Assembly (NCBI RefSeq): GCF_040610475.1
Contig: NZ_JBEXMJ010000006.1
Span: 186,001 to 250,000 of the forward strand
Reading direction: 5' to 3'
DNA from: Actinopolymorpha sp. NPDC004070
GTDB taxonomy: Bacteria > Actinomycetota > Actinomycetes > Propionibacteriales > Actinopolymorphaceae
Length of the DNA: 64,000 bases
The translations under genes were made by a program, and so were the position numbers. Under the pieces are notes generated by a model. That model worked only from the letters and a program-made list of their open reading frames with translations, did no database searches and had not been told where the DNA came from. This document shows positions 46,401 to 55,038 of this stretch, in pieces. Each line of letters begins with the position of its first letter. The first letter of the stretch is position 1.

Positions 46401-49400
46401 TCAGCGGGTGAGCCGGTCGATCGCCTTCAGGATCCGCTTGTCCGAGATCGGGCCGGGCGTGCCCAGGACCTGCGCGAAGTAGCTGACCCGAAGCTCCTCG
46501 ATCATCCAGCGGATCTCCCGCAGCCCCTCCTCCGCCTCCGCGCTGAGCGAGCCGGACACGCGTGCGTCGCGGGTCAGGCGGGCGCGGGCCTTCTCGTACG
46601 CCTCCTGCACCTGCTGCACCGAGCGCATGCGTTCGGCGTCGCGGTGGGGTTCGGCGGCGACCTTGTCCAGCCGGCGGTCGATCGCCCGCAGGTAGCGGAC
46701 CACGTCGGTCAGCCGGCGCCAACCCGTCTCGGTGACGAAGCCCGGGAACACCAGCCCTGCCAACTGCGCCTTGACATCGGTCAGGGCCGGCAGCAGGACG
46801 GGGTTGGACGTACGCCGAAGCCGGGTGTCGAGTTCGTGCGCGACGGACAGGATGTCGGCGGTCCTGGCGACGGTGTCGGCGACCGTGTCGTGCAGGTCGG
46901 CGCGTACGGCATCTCGCAGTCGTTCGAACCCCGCGCGGTCGCGGACCGGCCCGCCGTTGTCCGCCATCAGTTTGTCCACCGCACAGGCCAGGCAGTCGTC
47001 GAAGAGTGCCGCGGCGCTGCCGTGCGGACTGTGGCTCAGCGCGAGTTTCGTCTGGTAGGACTGACGATCCAGGACGTACTTCACCGGGGACGGCAGGTTG
47101 AGCAGCAGCAGCCTGCGGGTGCCCGCCCACATCGCGCGCCGGGCGTCGGCCTCGGACTCGAACAGCCGGATGGCGGCGGAGTCGCCCGCGTCGGCCAGTG
47201 CGGGATAGGCCCGCACGGACAGGCCGGCCCGCTGCTTGGCGAACTCCGCCGGCACCGCCTCGAAGTCCCAGCTGCGGATGTTCGCGCGTTCGACCCCACT
47301 GGCCGCCTTGGCCAGGGTGACCTTCAGCTCCCCGCGCAGCTTCTCCTTCAGGGCGGCGAGGTCCTTGCCCTCGCCGAGCGTGCGTCCCCGGCCGTCGAGC
47401 ACCCGGAAGGTGGGCTTGAGGTGGTCCGGCACCTTGCCGAGGTCCCACGACTCCCGCGGTAGGAGAATGCCCGTGAACTGCCGCAGCGCCGCCTCCAGGC
47501 TGTCAAGGAACGGTTGACGGTGTGGCTGCATGCGTTCCAGGGCCGCCCGGGCGAAGTCCGGCGCCGGAACGAGCGTGCGCCGCAACGGCTTGGGCAGTGA
47601 GCGGATCAGCGCGGTGACCAGGTCCTGCCGCATACCCGGGATCTGCCAGTCGAAGGTGTCCGAGCGCAGCTGGTTCAGGATCGGCAGCGGAATGTGCACG
47701 GTCACACCGTCCGCGTCGGCGCCCGGCTCGAACTGGTAGGTGAGCCGCAGCTTCGCGCCAGGCACCTCCCAGAAGTCGGGATAGTCGGCCTCGTCGACAT
47801 GTTCGGCCGACTCGTTCACCAGCATGTCGATGGAGAAGGTCAGCAGGTCCGGCTCACGCCGGCGGGCCTTCTTCCACCAGGCGTCGAAGTGCGTGCCCGA
47901 CACGACGTCCTTGCCGACGCGTTCGTCGTAGAACTCGAACAGCGCCTCGTCGTCGACCAGGATGTCGCGCCGCCGGGCACGGTCCTCGAGGTCCTCGACC
48001 TCGTCCAGCAGGGCGCGGTTGGCGTGGAAGAACTCGTGCCGGGTCTCCCAGTCGCCCTCCACCAGGCCGTGCCGGATGAAGAGCTCGCGGGACAGCTCTG
48101 GGTCGATCCGGCCGTAGTTGACCACCCGCTGGGCCACCAGCGGCACGCCGTACAACGTGACGCGTTCGTACGCCAGTACGGCTGCCTGCTTCTTGGACCA
48201 GTGCGGCTCGCTGTAGTTGCGCTTGACCAGGTGCCCGGCCAGCTCCTCCACCCAGCCGGGCTCGATCCTGGCCACGATCCGCGCCCACAGCCGGGAGGTC
48301 TCCACGAGCTCGGCGGCCATCACCCACTGGGGCGGATTCCTGAAGAGCGCGGAGCCGGGGAAGACCGCGAAGCGGGCACCGCGGGCACCGAGGTAGTCGT
48401 TGGCCGAGCGACGGCCCGATCCGCGGGCGCTCTCCTCCGACTTCTTCTCGCTGTCCTTCAGGCCGATGTGGGAGAGCAGCCCGGCCAGCAGGGACTGGTG
48501 GATGCGGTCGGAGTCCAGGTTCTCGCCTCGCTTGCCGACGGTCATGCCGAGCGACTTGGCGACCTGGCGCAACTGGCTCTCGATGTCCTGCCACTCCCGC
48601 ACCCGCAGGTAGTTGAGGAACTCGTTGCGGCACAGCCTGCGGAACTGGTTGGACGACAGGGCGCGCTGCTGCTCACGCAGGTAGTCCCAGAGGTTGAGGT
48701 AGGTGAGGAAGTCGGAGGTCTTGTCCACGAACCGCGCGTGCTGCTGGGTCGCCGCCTCCTCCTTGCCCGTCGGGCGTTCGCGCGGATCCTGGATGGACAA
48801 AGCGGCGGCGATCACCATCACCTCGCGCAGGCAGCCGTTGCGTTCGGCCTCCACCACCATCCGCGCCAGCCGCGGGTCGACCGGCAGCTGGGAGAGCGTA
48901 CGTCCGACCGGAGTCAGGCGGTTGCCGCCGTCGCCGCGCTCGCCGCGGCCGCGGGACCTGCGACCCGACCTGCCGCCGGCCTTCTCCTGCCTGCCCCGTT
49001 CACCTCGCGCCCCGTCCTCGGCAGGCCCACCATCCGTGGCAGCCTTGGCGTCCCCGGCCTGCTCGGTGGCCAGCGCGCCGAGCTCCTCCAGCAACTGCAC
49101 GCCGGCCTTGACGTTGCGGCTGTCCGGCGGGTCGATGAACGGGAACGCCGCCAGGTCGCCCAGTCCGGCCGCCGTCATCGCCAGGATGACCGACGCCAGG
49201 TTGGTCCGCAGGATCTCCGGGTCGGTGAACTCGGGCCGGGCGAGGAAGTCGTCCTCGGAGTAGAGCCGGATGCAGATGCCGTCGGACGTACGCCCGCAGC
49301 GGCCCTTGCGCTGGTTGGCCGACGCCTGCGAGATCGCCTCGATCGGCAGCCGCTGCACCTTCAGCCGCTGGCTGTAGCGGGAGATGCGGGCCGTGCCGGG

Positions 49401-50504
49401 GTCGATGACGTACCTGATCCCCGGCACGGTGAGCGAAGTCTCGGCGACGTTGGTGGCAAGGACGATCCGCCGCCCGCTGTGCCGCTGGAAGACGCGGTGC
49501 TGCTCGGCCGCCGACAGCCGGGCGTACAACGGTGCGATCTCGGTCCGCGGGAGGTTCCTTTTCTCCAGCGCGTCCGCGGTGTCCCGGATCTCCCGCTCCC
49601 CGCTGAGGAACACCAGGATGTCGCCGTCACCCTCCAGGGACAGCTCGTCCACAGCGTCCAGGATCGCCTGGGTCTGGTCGCGGTCGCGGTCCTCGGCGTC
49701 CTCCACGATCGGGCGGTAGCGCACCTCCACGGGGTAGGTCCGGCCGGACACCTCCACGATCGGCGCGTCACCGAAGTGCCGGGAGAAGCGCTCGGGGTCG
49801 ATCGTCGCCGAGGTGATGATCACCTTCAGGTCGGGGCGGCGCGGCAGCAGCTGTTTGACGTACCCGAGAATGAAGTCGATGTTGAGGCTGCGTTCGTGCG
49901 CCTCGTCGATGATGAGCGTGTCGTACTGCCGCAGCATCCGGTCGGACTGGATCTCGGCCAGCAGGATGCCGTCGGTCATCACCTTGACCAGGGTGTTGTC
50001 GCTCACCTTGTCGGTGAACCGCACCTTCCAGCCGACCGTCTCCCCCAGCGGGGTGTCCAGCTCCTCGGCGATCCGCTCGGCCACCGTCCGGGCCGCCAGC
50101 CGCCGCGGCTGGGTGTGCCCGACCAGGCCGCTCACACCGCGACCGAGCTCCAGGCACATTTTGGGCAGCTGGGTCGTCTTGCCCGAACCGGTCTCACCGG
50201 CCACGATCACCACCTGGTGGTCGCGGATCGCGGCGAGGATGTCGTCCCTGCGCTGGCTGACCGGCAGTTCCTCCGGGTAGCTGACGGTCGGCACGCCGGC
50301 ACGCCGCGCGGCCAGGCGCTGCTCGGCGGCGTCGATGTCGGCGGCGATCTGGTCGAGGATCTCGCCCGAAACCTGGTGGTCTGCGCGGCCGCGCCGGTTG
50401 CGTACGCCGTCGATGCGGCGCTGCAGCCGGCGCCGGTCGAGGTGCGTCAACTCCGGGAGGCGGGCCTGCAGCTGGGCGAGCGATGATCGCGACGGCGTGT
50501 CCAT
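46401..50504 (-). CDS. hrpA: DEAH-box RNA helicase HrpA
   Basis: A 1367-residue HrpA-type helicase, full length for the family. Walker A GETGSGKTTQLPK (near 103), DEAH in LIIDEAHERS (about 200-203), SAT motif ITSATID and the QRKGRCGR motif VI are present, followed by the helicase-associated domain and the DUF3418 C-terminus. A basic, Gly/Arg-rich insert (around residues 490-540) interrupts the ratchet region. HrpA resolves stalled ribosomes or processes mRNA in E. coli. The ATG at 50504 sits about 12 nt after TATCCT, suggesting a leaderless message; a TTG at 50534 is the alternative. Confidence 0.95.
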   Translation of the reverse strand: MDTPSRSSLAQLQARLPELTHLDRRRLQRRIDGVRNRRGRADHQVSGEILDQIAADIDAAEQRLAARRAGVPTVSYPEELPVSQRRDDILAAIRDHQVVIVAGETGSGKTTQLPKMCLELGRGVSGLVGHTQPRRLAARTVAERIAEELDTPLGETVGWKVRFTDKVSDNTLVKVMTDGILLAEIQSDRMLRQYDTLIIDEAHERSLNIDFILGYVKQLLPRRPDLKVIITSATIDPERFSRHFGDAPIVEVSGRTYPVEVRYRPIVEDAEDRDRDQTQAILDAVDELSLEGDGDILVFLSGEREIRDTADALEKRNLPRTEIAPLYARLSAAEQHRVFQRHSGRRIVLATNVAETSLTVPGIRYVIDPGTARISRYSQRLKVQRLPIEAISQASANQRKGRCGRTSDGICIRLYSEDDFLARPEFTDPEILRTNLASVILAMTAAGLGDLAAFPFIDPPDSRNVKAGVQLLEELGALATEQAGDAKAATDGGPAEDGARGERGRQEKAGGRSGRRSRGRGERGDGGNRLTPVGRTLSQLPVDPRLARMVVEAERNGCLREVMVIAAALSIQDPRERPTGKEEAATQQHARFVDKTSDFLTYLNLWDYLREQQRALSSNQFRRLCRNEFLNYLRVREWQDIESQLRQVAKSLGMTVGKRGENLDSDRIHQSLLAGLLSHIGLKDSEKKSEESARGSGRRSANDYLGARGARFAVFPGSALFRNPPQWVMAAELVETSRLWARIVARIEPGWVEELAGHLVKRNYSEPHWSKKQAAVLAYERVTLYGVPLVAQRVVNYGRIDPELSRELFIRHGLVEGDWETRHEFFHANRALLDEVEDLEDRARRRDILVDDEALFEFYDERVGKDVVSGTHFDAWWKKARRREPDLLTFSIDMLVNESAEHVDEADYPDFWEVPGAKLRLTYQFEPGADADGVTVHIPLPILNQLRSDTFDWQIPGMRQDLVTALIRSLPKPLRRTLVPAPDFARAALERMQPHRQPFLDSLEAALRQFTGILLPRESWDLGKVPDHLKPTFRVLDGRGRTLGEGKDLAALKEKLRGELKVTLAKAASGVERANIRSWDFEAVPAEFAKQRAGLSVRAYPALADAGDSAAIRLFESEADARRAMWAGTRRLLLLNLPSPVKYVLDRQSYQTKLALSHSPHGSAAALFDDCLACAVDKLMADNGGPVRDRAGFERLRDAVRADLHDTVADTVARTADILSVAHELDTRLRRTSNPVLLPALTDVKAQLAGLVFPGFVTETGWRRLTDVVRYLRAIDRRLDKVAAEPHRDAERMRSVQQVQEAYEKARARLTRDARVSGSLSAEAEEGLREIRWMIEELRVSYFAQVLGTPGPISDKRILKAIDRLTR

Positions 50505-50681
50505 ACGGAGGTCAAGGATAGGCAACGCCGCCAACTACGACACCTCGTTATCCCTTGGGGGACGTTCCCGGGGCTGGGTCCTCGGAGAGCCACGGCCTCC
50601 CGGCCGGGCCCGGTCCTGGGCCCCGTCCGGGCGGCGGTCCACGGGCGGTGCCCGGTGAGATCACCAGTACGCTCTGCGGCC

Positions 50682-51203
50682 ATGACGTCTTCCCGTTCCC
50701 GAACCAGGCCTCCGCACGTCGCCGACGAACGCACCCAGCTGATGGGGTGGTACGACCTCCAGCGCGCCGTCGTCCACTACAAGTGCGAGGGCCTGAGTCA
50801 CGACGACCTGCACCGGTCGGTGCTGCCGGACTCGCCGCTGATGACGGTGGCCGGGATCCTGTCGCACCTGCGCTGGACCGAGCAGCTGTGGTTCGAGGTG
50901 GTCTTCGCCGGTGAACCGGCCGACGGACCACAGTTCGTCGAGGATCCCGAGGACGCCGACATGATCGTCGCCGACGACGTGCCGCTCGACCAACTGCTGG
51001 CGGAGTACGACCGTCAGTGCGCGGCGTCGAACGCAATCATCGCCGCGCACTCACTCGACGACGTCGGCACCCACCCGGACTTCGACGCCGCCCGGGCGAC
51101 CCTGCGGTGGATGGTGCTCCACATGCTCGAGGAGACCGCCCGCCACGTCGGTCACCTGGACACGATCCGCGAGCTGCTGGACGGCCGGAAGGGCTACTAC
51201 TGA
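50682..51203 (+). CDS. DinB family protein (DUF664)
   Basis: A 173-residue four-helix DinB/DUF664 protein. VAGILSHLRWTEQLWFEVVF carries one metal histidine and MLEETARHVGHLDTIRELLDG the other pair. Such proteins are metal-dependent, some acting as thiol transferases with mycothiol or bacillithiol. The ATG at 50682 has no clear ribosome site; TACGCT 9 nt upstream suggests a leaderless message. It is divergent from hrpA across a 177-bp gap with nothing else recognisable. Confidence 0.87.
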   Translation: MTSSRSRTRPPHVADERTQLMGWYDLQRAVVHYKCEGLSHDDLHRSVLPDSPLMTVAGILSHLRWTEQLWFEVVFAGEPADGPQFVEDPEDADMIVADDVPLDQLLAEYDRQCAASNAIIAAHSLDDVGTHPDFDAARATLRWMVLHMLEETARHVGHLDTIRELLDGRKGYY

Positions 51204-51363
51204 GCTGTCCGGTGCCGACCCGTCAGGTGTACCGAGGCCGCGGCCGGGGAGCCGTTGCGCGTCCGCATGTGGCCACTCGATCCCCGGGGGAGGCGCACCG
51301 CGGATCGCCCGGACCGGTGAAAGGGCGTTGACGGCGTGCTCGGACGCCGCGCAGCATCGACGG

Positions 51364-52128
51364 GTGCCAACGGATCGCGGTGAACTCAGCGCCCTCGTCG
51401 AGGAGCGGCGGTCATCCGACGAGCACCTCACCTGGGGCTACCACTCTCGGGTTTCGGTCACGCATCGGTACGTCTGCGTCGCGATTCCGAAGGTCGCCTG
51501 CACCACCGTCAAGACGGTGTTGCGTACGTGGGAGGGCCTTCCTGCTTCCGACGACGTCCACGAGGAAGGTCCGCGGCTGGAGGACTTCACGACCGGTGAG
51601 ATCGCCACGATGCTCACCTCGCCGGACTGGCTGCGGTTCGCCTTCGTCCGCAATCCGTACGCGCGTCTGTTCTCCGCGTACAAGTCGAAGATCGGGAACA
51701 CCCGGGACCGGGAGTACGACTGGCTCCGCGACCAGATCAGGGAAGCGTTCGGCTACCCGTCCCGGAACGGCGCCCGCGTCGGCACGGTCACCTTCGACGA
51801 CTACGTTCGTTTCCTCGCCGGGTCGGACGATCCTCAGGTGGTCAGGGACGGCCACCTCGACGTGCAGGTGAGGATTCTGCAGCGGGACTGCATCCCGTAC
51901 GACATCCTCGGCAGGTTCGAGAACTTCCGGCACGACTTCGACGCCATCCTCAGCAGGCTCGACGCGCCGCCGAGGATCCGAGCCCTGGCCGGGGACGTGC
52001 TGAACTCCACCCCGTACCTTCCGCTGGCCACTGCCTATCGGCGAGAGCTCGCCGACATCGTCCACGCTGTCTACGAGGCCGACTTCGAAGAGCTCGGTTA
52101 CGCCCGGGACAGCTGGCTGCACGAATAA
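51364..52128 (+). CDS. Sulfotransferase family 2 protein
   Basis: A 254-residue PAPS-dependent sulfotransferase of the carbohydrate (HNK-1/chondroitin) type. The 5'-phosphosulfate loop is IPKVACTTVK (about 41-50) and the 3'-phosphate site FVRNPYARLFSAYKSK (about 94-109). Such enzymes add sulfate to sugars or lipids. GTG 51364 is chosen; a TTG 36 nt earlier is possible. The gap before it (51204-51363) shows nothing. No sulfate-activation genes are adjacent, so the acceptor is unknown. A VOC-family remnant follows on the other strand. Confidence 0.85.
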   Translation: MPTDRGELSALVEERRSSDEHLTWGYHSRVSVTHRYVCVAIPKVACTTVKTVLRTWEGLPASDDVHEEGPRLEDFTTGEIATMLTSPDWLRFAFVRNPYARLFSAYKSKIGNTRDREYDWLRDQIREAFGYPSRNGARVGTVTFDDYVRFLAGSDDPQVVRDGHLDVQVRILQRDCIPYDILGRFENFRHDFDAILSRLDAPPRIRALAGDVLNSTPYLPLATAYRRELADIVHAVYEADFEELGYARDSWLHE

Positions 52129-52131
52129 CCC

Positions 52132-52197
52132 CTACAGGCAGAGGCAGAACGGGTGGCCGTCCGGGTCCAGCAGGTCTGGAAGGGTCCGACCCTCCCG
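52132..52197 (-). pseudogene. C-terminal remnant of a VOC/glyoxalase-like gene
   Basis: The minus strand reads REGRTLPDLLDPDGHPFCLCL followed by TAG (52134-52132). The LLDPDGHPFCL end is typical of glyoxalase-like VOC proteins. Upstream, SGASLALTQVC is in a different frame and no start is left, so only a decayed tail remains between the sulfotransferase and GH2 genes. Confidence 0.65.
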
Positions 52198-52263
52198 CAC
52201 ACACCTGGGTCAGTGCGAGGGAGGCACCGGAGCCGGCCGCCGTGAGAGGTCTGCTCCACGACC

Positions 52264-55038
52264 TCATCGGCCTGGTTCGCAGGACTCCTTCTGCAGGTAC
52301 GCCACCCACCGGCTGAGCAGGTAGGCCGCGCCGGTGTTGCGAGCGAGTCCCCGCGGCTGGTCGCCGGTCGAGCCCTCGAACCGCAGGGTGGACACGATCA
52401 GCCGGCCCTCACCCCAGCGAACCTCCGCGCCGTAGTCGAGCACCTCCGCGGTACGGGCGTCCACCCGGCGCAGGATCGGGTCGACGTCGGCATCGACCGG
52501 GATCGATCCCAGGTCCAGGGCCAGGTCGGTGGCGCAGCCGGCGAACTGCTGCGACACCCAGCCGTCGTGCGGGAAGTCGCCCCAGGCCGGGTGGGGCTCG
52601 GGGACCTTGACGGCCTCCCGCCAGAACGGCACGGCGACGGTGCCGAACGGGCCGCCGGCCGCCGCGTCGACCAGCAGCACCGCTCGGCCACCGGAGCGCA
52701 CGTGGTCGTCGAGGTCACGGCTCCACCGGGTGGCGACCGCCACCGCCGTGGGTGACAGCTCCGAGCCCACCTCCGGCGCCACCTTCGCCAGGTCGGCCAG
52801 GGGTCCGCCCGGGTCGACCAACGTGAGTGCACCGGCGTCGTCGAACGGCCGTGCCGGGAAGATCCACAACGGCCAGGAGTTGATCGTCTCCTCCGGGTGC
52901 CTGCCTTCCGAAGCCACCCGGGTCCGGTTGCGCAGCACCGCCCGGCGCGGGCGGCCCACCGCCGGCGCGGTGAACTCCGCGACGGCGAGCTCACCCACTG
53001 TCCCGGGCGCGCGTACGCCCGCCGGTGCGTACGTTCCGGCCGCGAACGGGGCCGCGCCCTCGAACCCGGCCGACCACTCCCCCGTCACCGAGCCCTGCTC
53101 ACGCCCGTGGTGGGCGAGCACGAGGTGCGCACGGACCAGAGCGCCTTCCGGGTGGCACCACGGGTCTCCGTACGCCGGCCTGTCCCCGCCGGCCAGCCAC
53201 GTCCGCCGTCGGTCCCAGCCCAGCCCGACGACGAGGTCGTCGTTGAAACCGCGGAACTCCTCCGGGTCCACCTTCAGCTCGCCGAGGTCGTCCCACAGGC
53301 CCGCGGTGCTGATCGGGGTGTCGCGTTCACCGGTGATGACGTAGCCGGATGTGTCGGCCCGCAGCCGCACGGTCTCCAGAGTCACCTTGCGGTGCAGCAA
53401 CGCCTGCTTGCGGGAGATCTCCTCCAGCTGGTTTCCCCTGTCCCAGAAGCCGTTCGCGCGCAGCCTGGGCTCGTGCAGCTGGGAGTCGTACTGCCAGCGG
53501 GCGCCCTGGGGGTTGACCGCGGGGTCGTCGCTGACCCACCACGGCCGCGGGCCGGCCGCGTCCAGCCGGCGCAGGTCGCGGAAGGTGTCCAGGTCGCAGA
53601 ACTCCCCGAACAGCCAGGGCTTGGGCTCCCGCCATCCGGGCGCGAAGTGTTCCAGCGTCTCCCGGAAGTGCTGGAGTTCGCAGTACAGATGGTGGTCGTA
53701 GAAGTCGGCGTACTCCGTGAGCAGTCCGCCGTACGCCTCACCGGACCCACTGTTGTCCCGCACGAGGGCGTCGCCGACCAGGCGCTTCACCTTCGCGTAG
53801 AGCGGCCCGAGCACGTCGTCGCCGATCACCGCGCTCAGCTCACAGCCGAGGGTGTAGAGCACGACGGACGGATGCGAACGCGCCGCCCGGACGAGGCGTT
53901 CGACCTCGGTGTCGAGCCGGCCGCGGAAGTGCTCGGTCGGGTGCGGCAGCCACATCGGCAGCTCGACCCACACCAGCATGCCGAGTTCGTCGGCGAGGTC
54001 GAAGTAGTAGTCGGGCGGGAACCACAGGCAGAGCTTCACGCCGTTGAACCCCATCCGGCGCAGCTTCAGCAGGTCCGCGCGCACCCGGTCGGGCCCGGGG
54101 TTGGCGTACAGGACGTCGGGATACCAGCCCCAGGACAGGATCATGCGTGGGTACACCGGCGCACCGTTGAGCAGCAGGCGGGCGCCGTCGGCTGCGACCG
54201 TGCGGAGGCCGACCCGGACGGTCCGCTCGTCCGAAGGCCGCTCGCCGGGACCGGCGGCCGTGTCGGGCAACAGGCGTACGCGCACGGTGTAAAGGTCGGG
54301 TTGCTCCGGCGACCACGGCCGGGGACCAGGCAGGAGGACGTCGAACCGCGCGGCACCGGCACGCGGGGTGGCATCGCCGGCGTCGTCGCCGACGACGGCG
54401 TCGCGGGCCTCCTCCGCCACCACCGCGCCGTCGGGATCGGTCACCGTCAAGGCGACCTTGCCCGTGCCGGAGAGCGAGGTCTCCACCGTCAGCGCACCGT
54501 CGGGGGTTCCCCACGCGTGCACGTCGTCGAACACGACCGGCCCCGTCACCACCAGGGAGACGTCCTGCCAGATGCCGCCGTGGACGTGACCCCAGACGTA
54601 CGGCAGGAAACCGGCCAGCGTCTCCCGGGTCGGATAGCGGCCGGGCACCGGTGGGGCGTCCGGTCCGCCGGTCAGGCTGGCGGGCTTCTCGGCCCGGACC
54701 CGCAGGGTGCTCCGCTCCCCGGGTCGGCCCCGCCGCACCGCCGATGTGACCTCCACGTCGAAGGCGTCCCACATGCCGACGTGCTCACCCACCGGCTGCT
54801 CGTCGACGTACACCTCGCAGGCGTAGCTCACCGCGCCGAACCGCAGCCAGAGCCGCTCGCCGGGCGCGAGGTCGGGAACGACGAAGCTCGTGCGGTAGTC
54901 GACCGGGCCGGGGTCGTCCTTGGCGATGCCGGTGTCCTCCCAGCATCCCGGCACCTCCACAGACCGCCAGTCGCTCGTACCGACCCGACGTACCTGCCAG
55001 CCGCCGGTCAGCAGCTGGTGAGTTCGTGCCAGTCCCAC
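52264..55038 (-). CDS. Glycoside hydrolase family 2 protein
   Basis: A 924-residue GH2 enzyme: sugar-binding jelly roll (about 15-190; RSVEVPGCWEDTG, WGHVHGGIWQDVSL), Ig-like domain, TIM barrel (about 290-600) and C-terminal extensions. The acid/base is expected in VVLYTLGCELSA, where Cys replaces the usual Asn before Glu, and the nucleophile in WLFGEFCD. No signal peptide. GTG 55038 has GGGGAGAG upstream and overlaps the MGH-like gene by 31 bp, so translation is coupled. The linkage cleaved (beta-galactoside, mannoside, glucuronide or other) cannot be told. Confidence 0.88.
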   Translation of the reverse strand: MGLARTHQLLTGGWQVRRVGTSDWRSVEVPGCWEDTGIAKDDPGPVDYRTSFVVPDLAPGERLWLRFGAVSYACEVYVDEQPVGEHVGMWDAFDVEVTSAVRRGRPGERSTLRVRAEKPASLTGGPDAPPVPGRYPTRETLAGFLPYVWGHVHGGIWQDVSLVVTGPVVFDDVHAWGTPDGALTVETSLSGTGKVALTVTDPDGAVVAEEARDAVVGDDAGDATPRAGAARFDVLLPGPRPWSPEQPDLYTVRVRLLPDTAAGPGERPSDERTVRVGLRTVAADGARLLLNGAPVYPRMILSWGWYPDVLYANPGPDRVRADLLKLRRMGFNGVKLCLWFPPDYYFDLADELGMLVWVELPMWLPHPTEHFRGRLDTEVERLVRAARSHPSVVLYTLGCELSAVIGDDVLGPLYAKVKRLVGDALVRDNSGSGEAYGGLLTEYADFYDHHLYCELQHFRETLEHFAPGWREPKPWLFGEFCDLDTFRDLRRLDAAGPRPWWVSDDPAVNPQGARWQYDSQLHEPRLRANGFWDRGNQLEEISRKQALLHRKVTLETVRLRADTSGYVITGERDTPISTAGLWDDLGELKVDPEEFRGFNDDLVVGLGWDRRRTWLAGGDRPAYGDPWCHPEGALVRAHLVLAHHGREQGSVTGEWSAGFEGAAPFAAGTYAPAGVRAPGTVGELAVAEFTAPAVGRPRRAVLRNRTRVASEGRHPEETINSWPLWIFPARPFDDAGALTLVDPGGPLADLAKVAPEVGSELSPTAVAVATRWSRDLDDHVRSGGRAVLLVDAAAGGPFGTVAVPFWREAVKVPEPHPAWGDFPHDGWVSQQFAGCATDLALDLGSIPVDADVDPILRRVDARTAEVLDYGAEVRWGEGRLIVSTLRFEGSTGDQPRGLARNTGAAYLLSRWVAYLQKESCEPGR

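Noticed and set aside
47694..50486. Long open frame (930 codons) on the plus strand
   Set aside because: Antisense to hrpA, which has all helicase motifs; composition is typical of a shadow frame.
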